Source: Verrucomicrobiales bacterium
GTDB lineage: Bacteria; Verrucomicrobiota; Verrucomicrobiia; Methylacidiphilales; JAAUTS01
NCBI GenBank assembly: GCA_031266335.1
Contig: JAISBF010000144.1
Location: 1 to 41,845 of the forward strand
Reading direction: 5' to 3'
DNA: 41,845 bases
Shown in pieces: positions 8,912 to 17,958 of the stretch. The translations under genes and the position numbers were made by a program. The notes under the pieces were generated by a model, which saw only the letters and a program-made list of their open reading frames with translations, ran no database searches and had not been told where the DNA came from. Every line of letters begins with the position of its first letter. The stretch's first letter is position 1.

Positions 8912-8940
8912 TTGACCTTGGTGGGAGATTATGGTTTAAA
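8912..8940 (+). promoter_or_regulatory. sigma70-type promoter of the dcw cluster
   Basis: TTGACC (8912-8917) and TTTAAA (8935-8940) are spaced by exactly 17 nt, about 50 nt before the mraZ start. The element lies in the only AT-rich segment upstream of the cluster. Two of the four MraZ boxes fall inside it, which fits autorepression. Confidence 0.75.
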
Positions 8941-8956
8941 AGGGGACATTATGGCG
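8922..8956 (+). promoter_or_regulatory. MraZ-binding boxes: four direct repeats with 10-bp period
   Basis: TGGGA (8922), TGGTT (8932), GGGGA (8942) and TGGCG (8952) each begin 10 nt apart and are separated by 5-nt spacers. This is the TGGGN-N5 layout established for MraZ operators in enterobacteria, where three repeats are usual. Boxes 1 and 2 match or abut the -10 region and its spacer, and boxes 3 and 4 cover the likely transcription start. MraZ binding here would block RNA polymerase. Boxes 2-4 are degenerate, so the operator call rests on spacing and position. Confidence 0.75.
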
Positions 8957-8988
8957 GAAAAAACCGCGATAGGCAGGGAATTGTGACG

Positions 8989-9435
8989 ATGAGTGACGCG
9001 TTAAAATTGGTTTATACCGATACGTTTGAGCACGCCTTTGACGAAAAGGGACGCCTCACTGTGCCCAGGGAATGGCGGGGCGACGGGTTTGAAACCCGCC
9101 TGTACGTCATGCCGCCGGAACCCGGCTGCCTGAAAGTTTACCCTGGCAGTTGGCTGGGGGAAAAAATGCGGGCGCTGGCGGGGGCGGCCATTGATGATCC
9201 GCGGCGCAAGAGCTTTGAGCGCCTGGCCGCGCAGATTCAGGGCGTGGAGCTTGACCGGCAGCACCGCATTACCGTGCGCGAGCGCCTGCGCGCCGCCGCG
9301 CAACTGGGCCGCAACGCGGTACTGACCGGGCGGTTCGATCATTTTGAAATTTGGAGCCGGGAGAAATGGCGCGGCGACGCCGGCCAACTTGGCGCTTTGA
9401 CGGTTGATAGTGTATTGCGGGAGGCCGGCTTATGA
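8989..9435 (+). CDS. mraZ: transcriptional regulator MraZ
   Basis: This 148-residue DNA-binding protein autoregulates the dcw operon. It has two AbrB-like half-domains with the family DxKGR-type core. The first is HAFDEKGRLTVPREWR at about residues 15-30. The second is VELDRQHRITVRERLR, where the usual QGR has become RQH. ATG 8989 is preferred over GTG 8983 because AGGGAA lies 8 nt upstream of the ATG and only 2 nt upstream of the GTG. It is the first gene of the cluster, directly downstream of a promoter with MraZ-like boxes. Confidence 0.93.
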   Translation: MSDALKLVYTDTFEHAFDEKGRLTVPREWRGDGFETRLYVMPPEPGCLKVYPGSWLGEKMRALAGAAIDDPRRKSFERLAAQIQGVELDRQHRITVRERLRAAAQLGRNAVLTGRFDHFEIWSREKWRGDAGQLGALTVDSVLREAGL

Positions 9436-9560
9436 GCCGGTCGGCGCGGGAGCGGGCAGACCGGCGGCGGGCAAGGATCAGCCGTTGCCGGGATTGGCGG
9501 CGAAGAAAAACGGCGAGAGAACCAGGGCCGGACGAGCCGCCGGCTACCCGGTTGAGTTGA
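9432..9560 (+). CDS. possible 42-residue basic peptide between mraZ and rsmH
   Basis: An ORF starts in an ATGA overlap with the mraZ stop and ends 29 nt before rsmH. Its 42-residue product is extremely Arg-rich (about one third Arg). I recognise no family. The overlap style matches the rest of the cluster and a basic peptide could bind nucleic acid. A chance ORF in GC-rich DNA is at least as likely. Confidence 0.2.
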   Translation: MSRSARERADRRRARISRCRDWRRRKTAREPGPDEPPATRLS

Positions 9561-9589
9561 ATTGCCGGACGGGATGAACATTCAAGCGC

Positions 9590-10504
9590 ATGGCAGACGG
9601 GCACACACCGGTGTTGTTGGGGGAAGTCATGGAAGTATTGCAACCAGGCGAAGGCAGGCGAATGCTCGACGCGACTTTTGGGCGCGGCGGGCACAGCCGC
9701 GCCATGCTGGCGACCGGCGCGTCCGTGGTGGCGCTGGACCGGGACGCTGACGCCGAGGTCGCGGCCCAGTCGCTGACAGTGGAGTTTCCCGGCGCGTTCC
9801 GGTTCCGCCGCGCAAATTTTTCCGCACTGTCAGCGGTCGCGGAGGAATTGGGGCCGTTCGACGGCATTTTGCTCGACCTGGGCGTGTCATCGCCGCAACT
9901 GGACACGGCGGCGCGCGGCTTCAGTTTCCAGCAGGACGGGCCGCTGGACATGCGAATGGACCAGGCCGCCACGGTCAGCGCCGCCGAGTTGGTGAACCGC
10001 GCCGCTGAGCCGGAGCTGGCGGAGTTGATCTTTAAATTCGGCGACGAGCCGCGCGCGCGCCGCATCGCCCGCGCCATGGTCAGCGCCCGCGCGCGGGAAA
10101 AAATCACCCGCACCGCGCAACTGGCGGCGGTGGTCGAGGCCGCGGTCGGTGGCCGGCGCGGGGCGAAAATCCATCCCGCCACCAAGACCTTCCAGGCGCT
10201 GCGCATCGCGGTCAACGACGAGCTGGGCGCGTTGCGCGCGGCGCTGACGGCCGCGCCGGCGGCGCTGACAATGGGCGGGCGGCTGGGCGTCATCAGTTTT
10301 CACTCGCTGGAGGACCGCCTGGTGAAGCAGTTCATCGCCACCCGCAGCGAACCGGAATTGCGCGGCGAGGGCCAGGCCTTCGGTTGGCCGAATCCCGATT
10401 ATTGTTTCAGGAAAATCGGCCGCTGGCTGCCCGCTGACACTGAGGTGGCCGCCAATCCGCGCGCCCGCAGCGCCCGCTTGCGCGGCGCGGAAAGGATCGC
10501 ATGA
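9590..10504 (+). CDS. rsmH: 16S rRNA (cytosine-1402-N4)-methyltransferase RsmH (MraW)
   Basis: RsmH uses S-adenosylmethionine to methylate N4 of C1402 in the 16S rRNA P-site. The 304-residue protein starts with HTPVLLGEVMEVLQP and has the SAM loop LDATFGRGGHSRAML near residues 26-40. Further on are ILLDLGVSSPQLD, RGFSFQQDGPLDMRMD and the C-terminal ISFHSLEDRLVKQF, all hallmarks of the family. No good ribosome-binding site lies close to the start; a GGGA is 17 nt upstream. Its stop overlaps the next gene by 4 nt (ATGA). Confidence 0.96.
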   Translation: MADGHTPVLLGEVMEVLQPGEGRRMLDATFGRGGHSRAMLATGASVVALDRDADAEVAAQSLTVEFPGAFRFRRANFSALSAVAEELGPFDGILLDLGVSSPQLDTAARGFSFQQDGPLDMRMDQAATVSAAELVNRAAEPELAELIFKFGDEPRARRIARAMVSARAREKITRTAQLAAVVEAAVGGRRGAKIHPATKTFQALRIAVNDELGALRAALTAAPAALTMGGRLGVISFHSLEDRLVKQFIATRSEPELRGEGQAFGWPNPDYCFRKIGRWLPADTEVAANPRARSARLRGAERIA

Positions 10505-10872
10505 GCCGCAACCGCATCAAATCCGCCAACAGTTTGCGGCCTCGCTGGCTGGGATGGGTGATTGTCGTCACGATAGTGGCGGCCGGTCTCGGCGGTCTGT
10601 ACGTGTATTGGCAAAACAAAATCGATGTCCTCGCCAAGGATAACAAAAAACTGGAAGCGGAGCTGGCTGATTGGCAAAAGAAGAACGGCCGGTTGGCCCT
10701 GCAACGCCAGAGCTTGACCACGCCGAATTCGCTGGTCCGGCGGCTGGACTATTTTCATATCGAGATGGTGGCGTTGAACAAATTACCGGTGCTGGACGCG
10801 CAAAGTTTCCGCGCGACCGAACCCTCCATGCTGGCGCGCGGCCCCAGGCCGGGCGGGGAGAGTTATCCGTGA
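10501..10872 (+). CDS. ftsL: FtsL-like divisome protein
   Basis: This 123-residue bitopic membrane protein has a basic N-terminus, one transmembrane helix at about residues 19-36 (LGWVIVVTIVAAGLGGLYVY), and a periplasmic coiled coil at about 40-70 rich in Lys, Glu and Leu. A short tail with SLVRRLDYF follows. FtsL diverges so much that the call rests mainly on this topology and on its fixed place between rsmH and ftsI. FtsL normally works with FtsB and FtsQ to activate FtsW/FtsI. It overlaps both neighbours by 4 nt. Confidence 0.7.
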   Translation: MSRNRIKSANSLRPRWLGWVIVVTIVAAGLGGLYVYWQNKIDVLAKDNKKLEAELADWQKKNGRLALQRQSLTTPNSLVRRLDYFHIEMVALNKLPVLDAQSFRATEPSMLARGPRPGGESYP

Positions 10873-12641
10873 ACCACGCGTTGCAACTCCGGGCGGTGTG
10901 GGTGCTGCTGTTGTTCGCGGTCGGGTTCACCGTCGTGTCGGCGCGCCTGATTCAGTTGCAGATATTGCGCCATGCCAAATACCAGGAGGAGGCCATGCGC
11001 GCGCAATGCCGCGTGATTCCGGTGCCGGCGCTGCGCGGCCGCATCCTGGACTGTCAGCGGCGGATTTTCGCCCAGAGCGTGCCGGTGGTGGATTTGTACA
11101 TCGACGGCAAGCTGGCGACGGAAGATCCGGGCAGGCTGGACCAGGTGGCCCGGTTGCTCGGCCTGCCACCCGCAGAGTTGCGCGCCAGGCTGTCCCCGGT
11201 CAGGCGGAACGAATTGCTCCAGCCGGAACTGGATCCCGCGGTGGCCGACCAGTTGCGCGCCCTGACCCCGAAATACCGGCCGCTGATTTTCACCGACCGG
11301 ATCAAGCGGGTTTACCCGAACGGCTGGGAAGGCAGCCATGTCATCGGTTTCACCAACCAGGTGCCGCTGCAAATGGACGACTGGGAAAAAGCAATCAATA
11401 CCGAGCAGGGGATGCTAGGCATCGAGCAGGCGCTGGATTATTACCTGGCGGGCCGCGCCGGGGAACGCCGGGTGGTGCTGGACAAGACCGGCCGGGAAAT
11501 CCCGGCCTACCGGATGTCCGACCATCAGCCGCAGAACGGCTGCGACATCGTGCTGACCATCGACCAGGTGATCCAGCACGCGATTGAGGAGGAGGCGGAC
11601 CAATTGATGCGGCAATACACGCCGGCCACGGTGAGCATTCTGGTGCTGCGGCCCGCCACCGGGGAGGTGCTCGGCCTGACCAATCGCCCGACCTTCGACC
11701 CGGGCAACCGGCGGACGATGAGCGACCTCGCCAGTCTGCGCAATTGCACCCTGACGGATATTTATGAGCCAGGTTCGACCTTCAAGATTGTCACCGCCGC
11801 GGCGGTGTTGAGCGAGGGCGTCGCGACGCTGGAGACGCCGATTTATTGCGAGAACGGCGCCTTTTATTACGCCGGGACGACCTTGCGCGACACGCACGAG
11901 AACGGCACGCTGACCGTGCGCCGGGCGCTGGAAGTTTCCAGCAACATCGCGTTCGCCAAGCTGGGGCTGGCGCTGGGGCCGGACAAGTTGTACCGGCAAA
12001 TCCGGCTGATGGGCTTCGGCGAGCGCGCGCAGGAGACGAAATACGCGCTGCCCGGCGAGCAGAAGGGATTGCTGCGCCCGACCGACAAGTGGAGCAAAAT
12101 TTCGCTGACCCGGGTGCCGATTGGCTATGAAATCGGCGTGACGAATTTGCAGATGACCATGGCCATGGCCAGCGTCGCCAACGGCGGCCAACTGGTGCGG
12201 CCGCTGTTTATCAAGGCGATTGTTGATCCCAACGGCCGGGTGGTGCGGGAGTTTGCGCCGCAGGTGGTGCGGCGGGTGATTCCGGCCGACGTGGCGGCGC
12301 AACTTCGCCAGACGCTGGCCGGGGTGGTGTCCGACGAAGGCACCGCGCAGGGGGCGCAGGTCGAGGGCTGGACCGTGGCGGGCAAGACCGGCACCGCCAG
12401 GAAATTCATCAACGGTCATTACGAACACGGCGCCTACTACAGCTCGTTCATCGGTTTTGTGCCCGCCGACCAGCCGCAGTTCCTGATTTCCATCATGGTC
12501 AACCAGCCGCGCGGGCAGGTGTACGGCGGCAAAGTGGCGGGGCCGGCGTTCAGCAGCATCGCCACCAAGGTCGCGCAACAACTGAACATGATCGCCGGCG
12601 GGCCGCCGCGCGAGCTGGCGAAAGGAGCGGTCAGCCGATGA
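10869..12641 (+). CDS. ftsI: division-specific penicillin-binding protein FtsI (PBP3 type)
   Basis: This class B transpeptidase crosslinks septal peptidoglycan. The 590-residue protein has an N-terminal membrane helix (residues 9-25) and a pedestal domain beginning with RGRILD. The transpeptidase domain carries the active-site motifs STFK (303-306), SSN (357-359) and KTG (506-508) in normal order and spacing. The start is GTG 10869, which overlaps the ftsL stop by 4 nt (GTGA) and has GGGGAGAG about 6 nt upstream. An upstream in-frame start at 10671 would lie inside ftsL and is rejected. The strict form of the dispersed CGCTGACRVTG word is absent from this gene, unlike most neighbours. Confidence 0.95.
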   Translation: MNHALQLRAVWVLLLFAVGFTVVSARLIQLQILRHAKYQEEAMRAQCRVIPVPALRGRILDCQRRIFAQSVPVVDLYIDGKLATEDPGRLDQVARLLGLPPAELRARLSPVRRNELLQPELDPAVADQLRALTPKYRPLIFTDRIKRVYPNGWEGSHVIGFTNQVPLQMDDWEKAINTEQGMLGIEQALDYYLAGRAGERRVVLDKTGREIPAYRMSDHQPQNGCDIVLTIDQVIQHAIEEEADQLMRQYTPATVSILVLRPATGEVLGLTNRPTFDPGNRRTMSDLASLRNCTLTDIYEPGSTFKIVTAAAVLSEGVATLETPIYCENGAFYYAGTTLRDTHENGTLTVRRALEVSSNIAFAKLGLALGPDKLYRQIRLMGFGERAQETKYALPGEQKGLLRPTDKWSKISLTRVPIGYEIGVTNLQMTMAMASVANGGQLVRPLFIKAIVDPNGRVVREFAPQVVRRVIPADVAAQLRQTLAGVVSDEGTAQGAQVEGWTVAGKTGTARKFINGHYEHGAYYSSFIGFVPADQPQFLISIMVNQPRGQVYGGKVAGPAFSSIATKVAQQLNMIAGGPPRELAKGAVSR

Positions 12642-14110
12642 AACTCGCCGACTTGACGCAAGGGGTGACGATCAGCGGGCGTTACGACGCCGCTGACGGT
12701 GACGTGGAAATTTCGTCGCTGGCGTATGACGCGCGGCAAGTGACGCCGGGGGCGCTGTTCTGCACGTGGCGCGGGTTCAAATCGGACGGGCACCGTTTTG
12801 TCGCCGACGCCGTGCGGCGCGGCGCGGCGGCGCTGCTGGTGGAAAAATTGCCGGAACCGCTGCCGCGCATTCCGACGCTGTTGGTGGCGTCGGGGCGGCG
12901 GGCGCTGGCGCTGCTGGCGGCGAACTTTTACGGCCATCCGGCGCAAGCGCTGGATTTGACGGGCATCACGGGCACCAACGGCAAATCGTCCACCGGCTTT
13001 TTGCTGCATTATCTCAAGGAACAAGCGGGCCGCAAATGCGGGCTGCTCGGCACGGTCGAGTATCGCGCGGGGGACGAGAAAATCGCCGCGGCGCGCACCA
13101 CGCCGGAAAGTTCGGACTTGCAGGCGCTGCTGGCGCAAATCCGCGCCGCCGGCTGCCGGTCGGCGGTGCTGGAGGTGTCCTCGCACGCGCTGGAACTCGA
13201 CCGCGTGTACGGCGTGCCGTTCCGCGCCGCGGTGTTCACCAACCTGACGCGCGACCACCTGGACTTCCACGGCACCATGCAGGACTATGGCCAGGCCAAG
13301 CGCAAATTGTTCGCCACGCTGCCGGCGGGCAGCCTGGCGGTGATGAATCTCGACGACCGCTACAGCGCGCGCCTACTGGACGCGGTGCCGCTGACCGCGC
13401 GGACCGTGACCTACGGATTCGCGCCGCCGGCGAGCTATCGGGCGGAAAACATCCAATTGAGCGCCAACGGCAGCGTCTTCGACCTGGTCACGCCGAACGG
13501 CACGCTGCTGGCGCGCTCGCCGTGGTTGGGCCGCTACAACGTCGCCAACACGCTCGCGGCGCTGACGGTGATGGCCGCCGGCGGCGAGGCTTCGCTGGAG
13601 GAACTGGCCGACTGGCTGCCGGCCGCGCCGTATGTGCCGGGCCGGTTGCAAAAAGTGCCGCACGGCGGCGGGTTCACCGTGCTGGTGGATTACGCCCACT
13701 CGGACGACGCGGTGCGCAACGTGCTGCAAAGCCTGCGCCCGCTGTGCCGGGGCAAATTGAAAATCTTGCTCGGCTGCGGCGGCGACCGCGACTGCACCAA
13801 GCGCCCGCTGATGGCGCTGGCGGCCTGCGAGCTGGCGGACGAGGCGGTGTTCACCGCTGACAATCCGCGCAACGAGGACCCCGCGCTGATTTTGCGCGAC
13901 ATGCAGGTGGGCGTGGCGAATTTCAGCAATTACCGGGTGATTCCCGACCGGGCGCAGGCGATTGCCGCCATTCTCCGGCACGCCGCTGACGCTGACCTCA
14001 TCGTGCTGGCGGGCAAGGGGCACGAGACCACGCAGGAAATCAACGACGCGCGGCACCCGTTTGCCGACGCCGAGGTGGCTGCGCAAATCCTGAACGGAGG
14101 CGCCGCATGA
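12638..14110 (+). CDS. murE: UDP-MurNAc-L-Ala-D-Glu:meso-diaminopimelate ligase MurE
   Basis: MurE adds the third residue of the peptidoglycan stem peptide in the cytosol. The 490-residue Mur ligase has the ATP loop TGTNGKSS near 111-118; Ser replaces the usual Thr after the Lys. The FTNLTRDHLDFHGTM segment leads to the carbamylated-Lys region (QAKRKLF). DNPR at about residues 407-410 is the signature of the meso-diaminopimelate-adding subtype, so the wall is probably DAP-type. It overlaps ftsI and murF by 4 nt each. Confidence 0.96.
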   Translation: MKLADLTQGVTISGRYDAADGDVEISSLAYDARQVTPGALFCTWRGFKSDGHRFVADAVRRGAAALLVEKLPEPLPRIPTLLVASGRRALALLAANFYGHPAQALDLTGITGTNGKSSTGFLLHYLKEQAGRKCGLLGTVEYRAGDEKIAAARTTPESSDLQALLAQIRAAGCRSAVLEVSSHALELDRVYGVPFRAAVFTNLTRDHLDFHGTMQDYGQAKRKLFATLPAGSLAVMNLDDRYSARLLDAVPLTARTVTYGFAPPASYRAENIQLSANGSVFDLVTPNGTLLARSPWLGRYNVANTLAALTVMAAGGEASLEELADWLPAAPYVPGRLQKVPHGGGFTVLVDYAHSDDAVRNVLQSLRPLCRGKLKILLGCGGDRDCTKRPLMALAACELADEAVFTADNPRNEDPALILRDMQVGVANFSNYRVIPDRAQAIAAILRHAADADLIVLAGKGHETTQEINDARHPFADAEVAAQILNGGAA

Positions 14111-15522
14111 GGGCCATGCCGTTGGGAGCCGTGGCGGAACTGGCCGACGGCCGGCTGGCGAGCGGGCCGGCGGCGCGTCACGCGCTGCGCGTGACCACGG
14201 ACACGCGCGCGCTGCGGCCGGGGGATTTGTTCGTGGCCTTGCGCGGCGACCATTTTGACGGCCATGATTTTGTCGCGCAAGCGGCGCAACAAGGCGCGGT
14301 CGGCGTATTGGTGAGCCGGCCGGACTCAGCGTCAGCGGTGCCGGCCGGTTGCGCGGTCATTCGGGTCGAGGACACCCTGGCCGGGTTGCAGCGGCTGGCG
14401 AAAAATTACCGGCGGACGCTGACCGTGAAAATCGTCGCGGTCACCGGCAGCAACGGCAAGACCAGCACGAAGGAATTTGTCGCGGCGGTGCTGGGCGCGC
14501 GCTTCAAGGTGCATAAAACGGCGGGCAATTTGAACAACCACATCGGCGTGCCGCTGACGGTGCTCGGCATTGACGACACGCACGCCTACGCCGTGGTGGA
14601 GCTGGGCATGAATCATCCGGGCGAACTCGCGCCGCTGGTGGAGATTGCCAGGCCGGACCTCGGCATCATCACCAACATCGGCTGGGCGCACGTCGAGGCG
14701 TTCGGTGGGCGGGATGAAATCGCGCTGGAAAAGGCGCGGGTGTTCGCGGCGCTGCCCGCCGACGGTCTCGCCGTGGTGAACGGCGACGACGAGCTGTCGC
14801 TGACCGTGGCGCGGCCGCTGACGGTGGCGCGGGCCGTGACCGTTGGCACCGGCGCTGACGGTGATTACCAAATCGTGTTGAAAAACAGCTCGCCGGCGGC
14901 CACGGAATTTTGGTTCGGCCGTACCAGCGCCGGCGCTGGCGGGGTCGTGGTCGCCCTGCCGCTGGCCGGCTGGCACCTGGCGCGCAATGCGGCACTGGCA
15001 GCGGCGCTGGGCGCGGAACTGGGCGTGGCGTGGCCGTGCATCGCCGCGGCACTGGCCGCGGTGAAATTGCCGGGTAATCGTTTGTCGGTGAGAAAATTCC
15101 GCCGCGGCTGGCTGCTGGACGACACGTACAACGCCAGCCCCGATTCGATGCTGGCGGCGTTCGCGACGCTGCAAAACCTGCCCGGCGCGGGATTCCGGGT
15201 CGCGCTGCTCGGCTCGATGGGCGAACTCGGCGCTGACAGTGAGCGGTTGCACCGCGAGATTGGCGCGGCGGCGGCGCGGGCGGGATTCGAGATTTTGCTG
15301 GCGCTCGGCGACCACGCGCGGGATTTGGTCGCGGGCGCTGACGCCGAGAGCGGCGGCAAGGTCTGGGCGAAGCATTTCGCCGACCATCAGGCACTGTCAG
15401 CGGCGTACGCGCGGGTCGCGCGGGCGGACGACAAGATTTTGGTGAAAGGCTCGCGCAGTCAGCGGATGGAACTGGCGGTGCGGGAACTGGAACGATTGGA
15501 GCGGTCATGTTGTATTTCCTGA
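14107..15522 (+). CDS. murF: UDP-MurNAc-tripeptide:D-Ala-D-Ala ligase MurF
   Basis: MurF attaches D-alanyl-D-alanine to complete the UDP-MurNAc-pentapeptide. The 471-residue protein has the three-domain Mur ligase layout. The N-terminal domain contains TDTRALRPGDLFVALRG, the ATP loop VTGSNGKTSTKEF is at 112-124, and ELGMNHPGEL is typical of MurF. The C-terminal domain contains LLDDTYNASPDSM. It is rich in the dispersed CGCTGACRVTG word (for example 14552, 14817, 14853, 15231). Its 3' end overlaps mraY by 16 nt. Confidence 0.96.
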   Translation: MRAMPLGAVAELADGRLASGPAARHALRVTTDTRALRPGDLFVALRGDHFDGHDFVAQAAQQGAVGVLVSRPDSASAVPAGCAVIRVEDTLAGLQRLAKNYRRTLTVKIVAVTGSNGKTSTKEFVAAVLGARFKVHKTAGNLNNHIGVPLTVLGIDDTHAYAVVELGMNHPGELAPLVEIARPDLGIITNIGWAHVEAFGGRDEIALEKARVFAALPADGLAVVNGDDELSLTVARPLTVARAVTVGTGADGDYQIVLKNSSPAATEFWFGRTSAGAGGVVVALPLAGWHLARNAALAAALGAELGVAWPCIAAALAAVKLPGNRLSVRKFRRGWLLDDTYNASPDSMLAAFATLQNLPGAGFRVALLGSMGELGADSERLHREIGAAAARAGFEILLALGDHARDLVAGADAESGGKVWAKHFADHQALSAAYARVARADDKILVKGSRSQRMELAVRELERLERSCCIS

Positions 15523-16604
15523 GTTATTGGCAAGATGAGTTCGGCCCGCTGCGGATGTTCGAATACGTGACCTTCCGCGCCGTGATGGCCGCGTTGTGCA
15601 CCTTTGTGTTCACGCTGTGGGTGGGGCCGGCGGTGATCCGGGCGCTGACGCGCCTGAAGCTCGGCCAGCCGATTCGCGGCCGGGAGGAGGTGCGCGAACT
15701 GGCGGATTTGCACGGCGGCAAAAAAGGCACGCCGACCATGGGCGGGCTGCTGATATTGTGTTCGCTGACGATGGGGGCGCTGTGCTGGTGCCGCACTGAC
15801 AATCATTTCCTGTGGATGGTGTTGATACCTACATTATTGTTAGGTGTCCTGGGCTTCGTGGACGATTACCAGAAAATCCGCCAGAAGAAATCCGCCGGCA
15901 TCAGCAGCCGGCAGAAATTCCTGTGGCAAAGCGTCATCGCGCTCGCGGCGGGCGCGGCGCTGCTGTTGCATCCGGCGACCGCCGACGGCGCGCGGCTGTT
16001 GCAGGTGCCGTTTGTGAAACTGCCGGTGATTGACATGGGCTGGCTGGCGCTGGGGTTGTTCGCGCTGGTCATTGTCAGCGCGTCGAACGCGGTGAACCTG
16101 ACCGACGGGCTGGACGGGCTGGCGGCGGGCTGCACGCTGCCGGTGACGGTGTTTTACGGCGCGCTGGCGTATCTGGTCAGCCACAAGATTTCGGCGGATT
16201 ACCTGCTGCTGCCGCGCGTGCCGCAGGCCGAGGAACTGACGGTGTACGCGGCGGCGCTGGCGGGGTCCTGCCTGGGTTTTTTATGGTTCAACTGCCATCC
16301 GGCGAAAGTGTTCATGGGCGACACGGGGTCGCTGGCCATCGGCGGTTCCATCGCGCTGCTGGCGATTTGCGTGGGGCAGGAACTGCTGCTGGTGGTGGTG
16401 GGCGGCGTGTTAGTGATGGAAGCGGGGTCGGTGATTTTGCAGGTGGCGTCGTTCAAGCTGACCGGCCGGCGGATTTTCGCCATGTCGCCGATTCATCATC
16501 ATTTTGAACTGAAGGGATGGAGCGAAACCGCGGTGGTGGTGAGGTTCTGGATTTTGTGTCTGGTCTTCGCCGTCATCGGCCTGGCGACGTTGAAAATACG
16601 ATGA
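15507..16604 (+). CDS. mraY: phospho-MurNAc-pentapeptide translocase MraY
   Basis: This integral membrane enzyme links phospho-MurNAc-pentapeptide to undecaprenyl phosphate to form lipid I. The 365-residue protein has about ten transmembrane helices and the family motifs in order. FVDDYQKIRQKKSAGIS (about residues 115-131) holds the catalytic-region aspartates. NAVNLTDGLDGLAAG is at about 194-208 and FMGDTGSLAIGG at about 269-280. The C-terminal SPIHHHFELKGWSE contains the HHH motif. The start overlaps murF and the end overlaps murD by 4 nt. Confidence 0.96.
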   Translation: MLYFLSYWQDEFGPLRMFEYVTFRAVMAALCTFVFTLWVGPAVIRALTRLKLGQPIRGREEVRELADLHGGKKGTPTMGGLLILCSLTMGALCWCRTDNHFLWMVLIPTLLLGVLGFVDDYQKIRQKKSAGISSRQKFLWQSVIALAAGAALLLHPATADGARLLQVPFVKLPVIDMGWLALGLFALVIVSASNAVNLTDGLDGLAAGCTLPVTVFYGALAYLVSHKISADYLLLPRVPQAEELTVYAAALAGSCLGFLWFNCHPAKVFMGDTGSLAIGGSIALLAICVGQELLLVVVGGVLVMEAGSVILQVASFKLTGRRIFAMSPIHHHFELKGWSETAVVVRFWILCLVFAVIGLATLKIR

Positions 16605-17926
16605 AGGAAAATTTTGTCAGCGGCCGGCGGGTGGTCGTCATGGGACTGGGGGAAAGCGGCCGGGCCGCCGCCGAACTCTTGATACAGAAAGGAGCCAGCG
16701 TGATTATACGGGACAGTTATTTGAATGAGCGCATCGACCAGATGGCGCGGCAGTTGCAACTGCGCGGCGCGCGCGTGGAAACCCAGCCGGCGGGCTTCAC
16801 GCCCTGCCGCTTCGACCTGGGCGTGCTGTCGCCCGGCATTGATCCACAGGTGCCGCTGGTGCGGCAACTGCGGCGCGCGCGCGTGCCCGTGGTCGGCGAG
16901 GTCGAGCTGGCCGCCCGTTTCTGCGACACGCCGGTCGTGGCGGTCACCGGCACCAACGGCAAAAGCACCACCACCGAACTGGTGGCGGCGGCGCTGACCG
17001 CGGGCGGCCTGCGCACCACGGCCTGCGGCAACCTCGGCGTGCCGTTCAGCGACGTGGTGCGCGGCGGGGATTTTTACAATGTCATCACGCTGGAGGTGAG
17101 TTCGTTCCAACTGGAAACCATCGAGCACTTCCGCCCGCGGGTGGCGGTGTATTTGAATTTCACGCCCGACCATCTGGACCGTTACCCGACACTGGCAGCG
17201 TATCGCCAGGCGAAAATCCGCATTTTCATGAATCAGACGGCGGCGGATTTTGCGGTGGTGAATCCCGCTTGCGAGTTGCCGGCGCTGGCGGCGAAGAAAA
17301 TCACCATCAGCGCTGATCATGATGACGCGGATTACACTTTTCGTGACGGCGCGCTGTACGCGGGCGGGCAAAAAATCCTCATGCAGGAAGCCACCAACCT
17401 CCGTGGCCCGCACAACGCGGAGAACCAACTGGCGGCGCTGGCGGTGGCGGATCTTTACGGCGTGGCGCGGCCGGACGCGATCGCCGCGCTGCGCGCCTAC
17501 CGCGCGCTGCCGCACCGTTGTGAACTGGTGCGCGAACTGGACGGGGTGACTTACATCAACGACTCCAAGGCCACCAATATTGACGCGCTGGAGAAGGCGC
17601 TGGCCGGGCAGACGCGGCCGGTGGTGCTGATTGCGGGCGGCAAGGACAAAGGCTTTGATTTCGCGCCGCTCAAGGCGCTGATGGTGAAAAAAGCCAGGGC
17701 GGTGGTCGCCATCGGCGAGGTGCAAAACCAACTGGTGCGGGCGTGGGGCCAGCATGTGCCTTGCCATCGCGCGGCGGATCTTGCCGAGGCGGTCAGCCTG
17801 GGTCGCCGCCTGGCGAAGCCGGGGGACACGGTGCTGCTGTCGCCGGGCTGCTCCAGCTACGACATGTTCAAGAATTTTGCGGACCGGGGACAGCAATTCA
17901 AGGAACTGGTCGCCAAATTGTCCTGA
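16601..17926 (+). CDS. murD: UDP-MurNAc-L-alanine:D-glutamate ligase MurD
   Basis: MurD adds D-glutamate, the second residue of the stem peptide. The 441-residue protein begins MKENFVSGRRVVVMGLGESG, a Rossmann-like UDP-binding domain. It has the ATP loop TGTNGKSTTTEL at about 115-126, FTPDHLDRYPT, and the C-terminal YINDSKATNIDAL and LIAGGKDKGFDF. ATG 16601 is chosen because homology starts there and it forms an ATGA overlap with mraY. An upstream in-frame Met (16517) lies inside mraY. Confidence 0.95.
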   Translation: MKENFVSGRRVVVMGLGESGRAAAELLIQKGASVIIRDSYLNERIDQMARQLQLRGARVETQPAGFTPCRFDLGVLSPGIDPQVPLVRQLRRARVPVVGEVELAARFCDTPVVAVTGTNGKSTTTELVAAALTAGGLRTTACGNLGVPFSDVVRGGDFYNVITLEVSSFQLETIEHFRPRVAVYLNFTPDHLDRYPTLAAYRQAKIRIFMNQTAADFAVVNPACELPALAAKKITISADHDDADYTFRDGALYAGGQKILMQEATNLRGPHNAENQLAALAVADLYGVARPDAIAALRAYRALPHRCELVRELDGVTYINDSKATNIDALEKALAGQTRPVVLIAGGKDKGFDFAPLKALMVKKARAVVAIGEVQNQLVRAWGQHVPCHRAADLAEAVSLGRRLAKPGDTVLLSPGCSSYDMFKNFADRGQQFKELVAKLS

Positions 17927-17958
17927 AAACAACATCAAACCGATAAGGAGAACATACC

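Noticed and set aside
8983-8988. GTG start for mraZ two codons upstream
   Set aside because: The AGGGAA ribosome site would be only 2 nt away; ATG 8989 has an 8-nt spacing.
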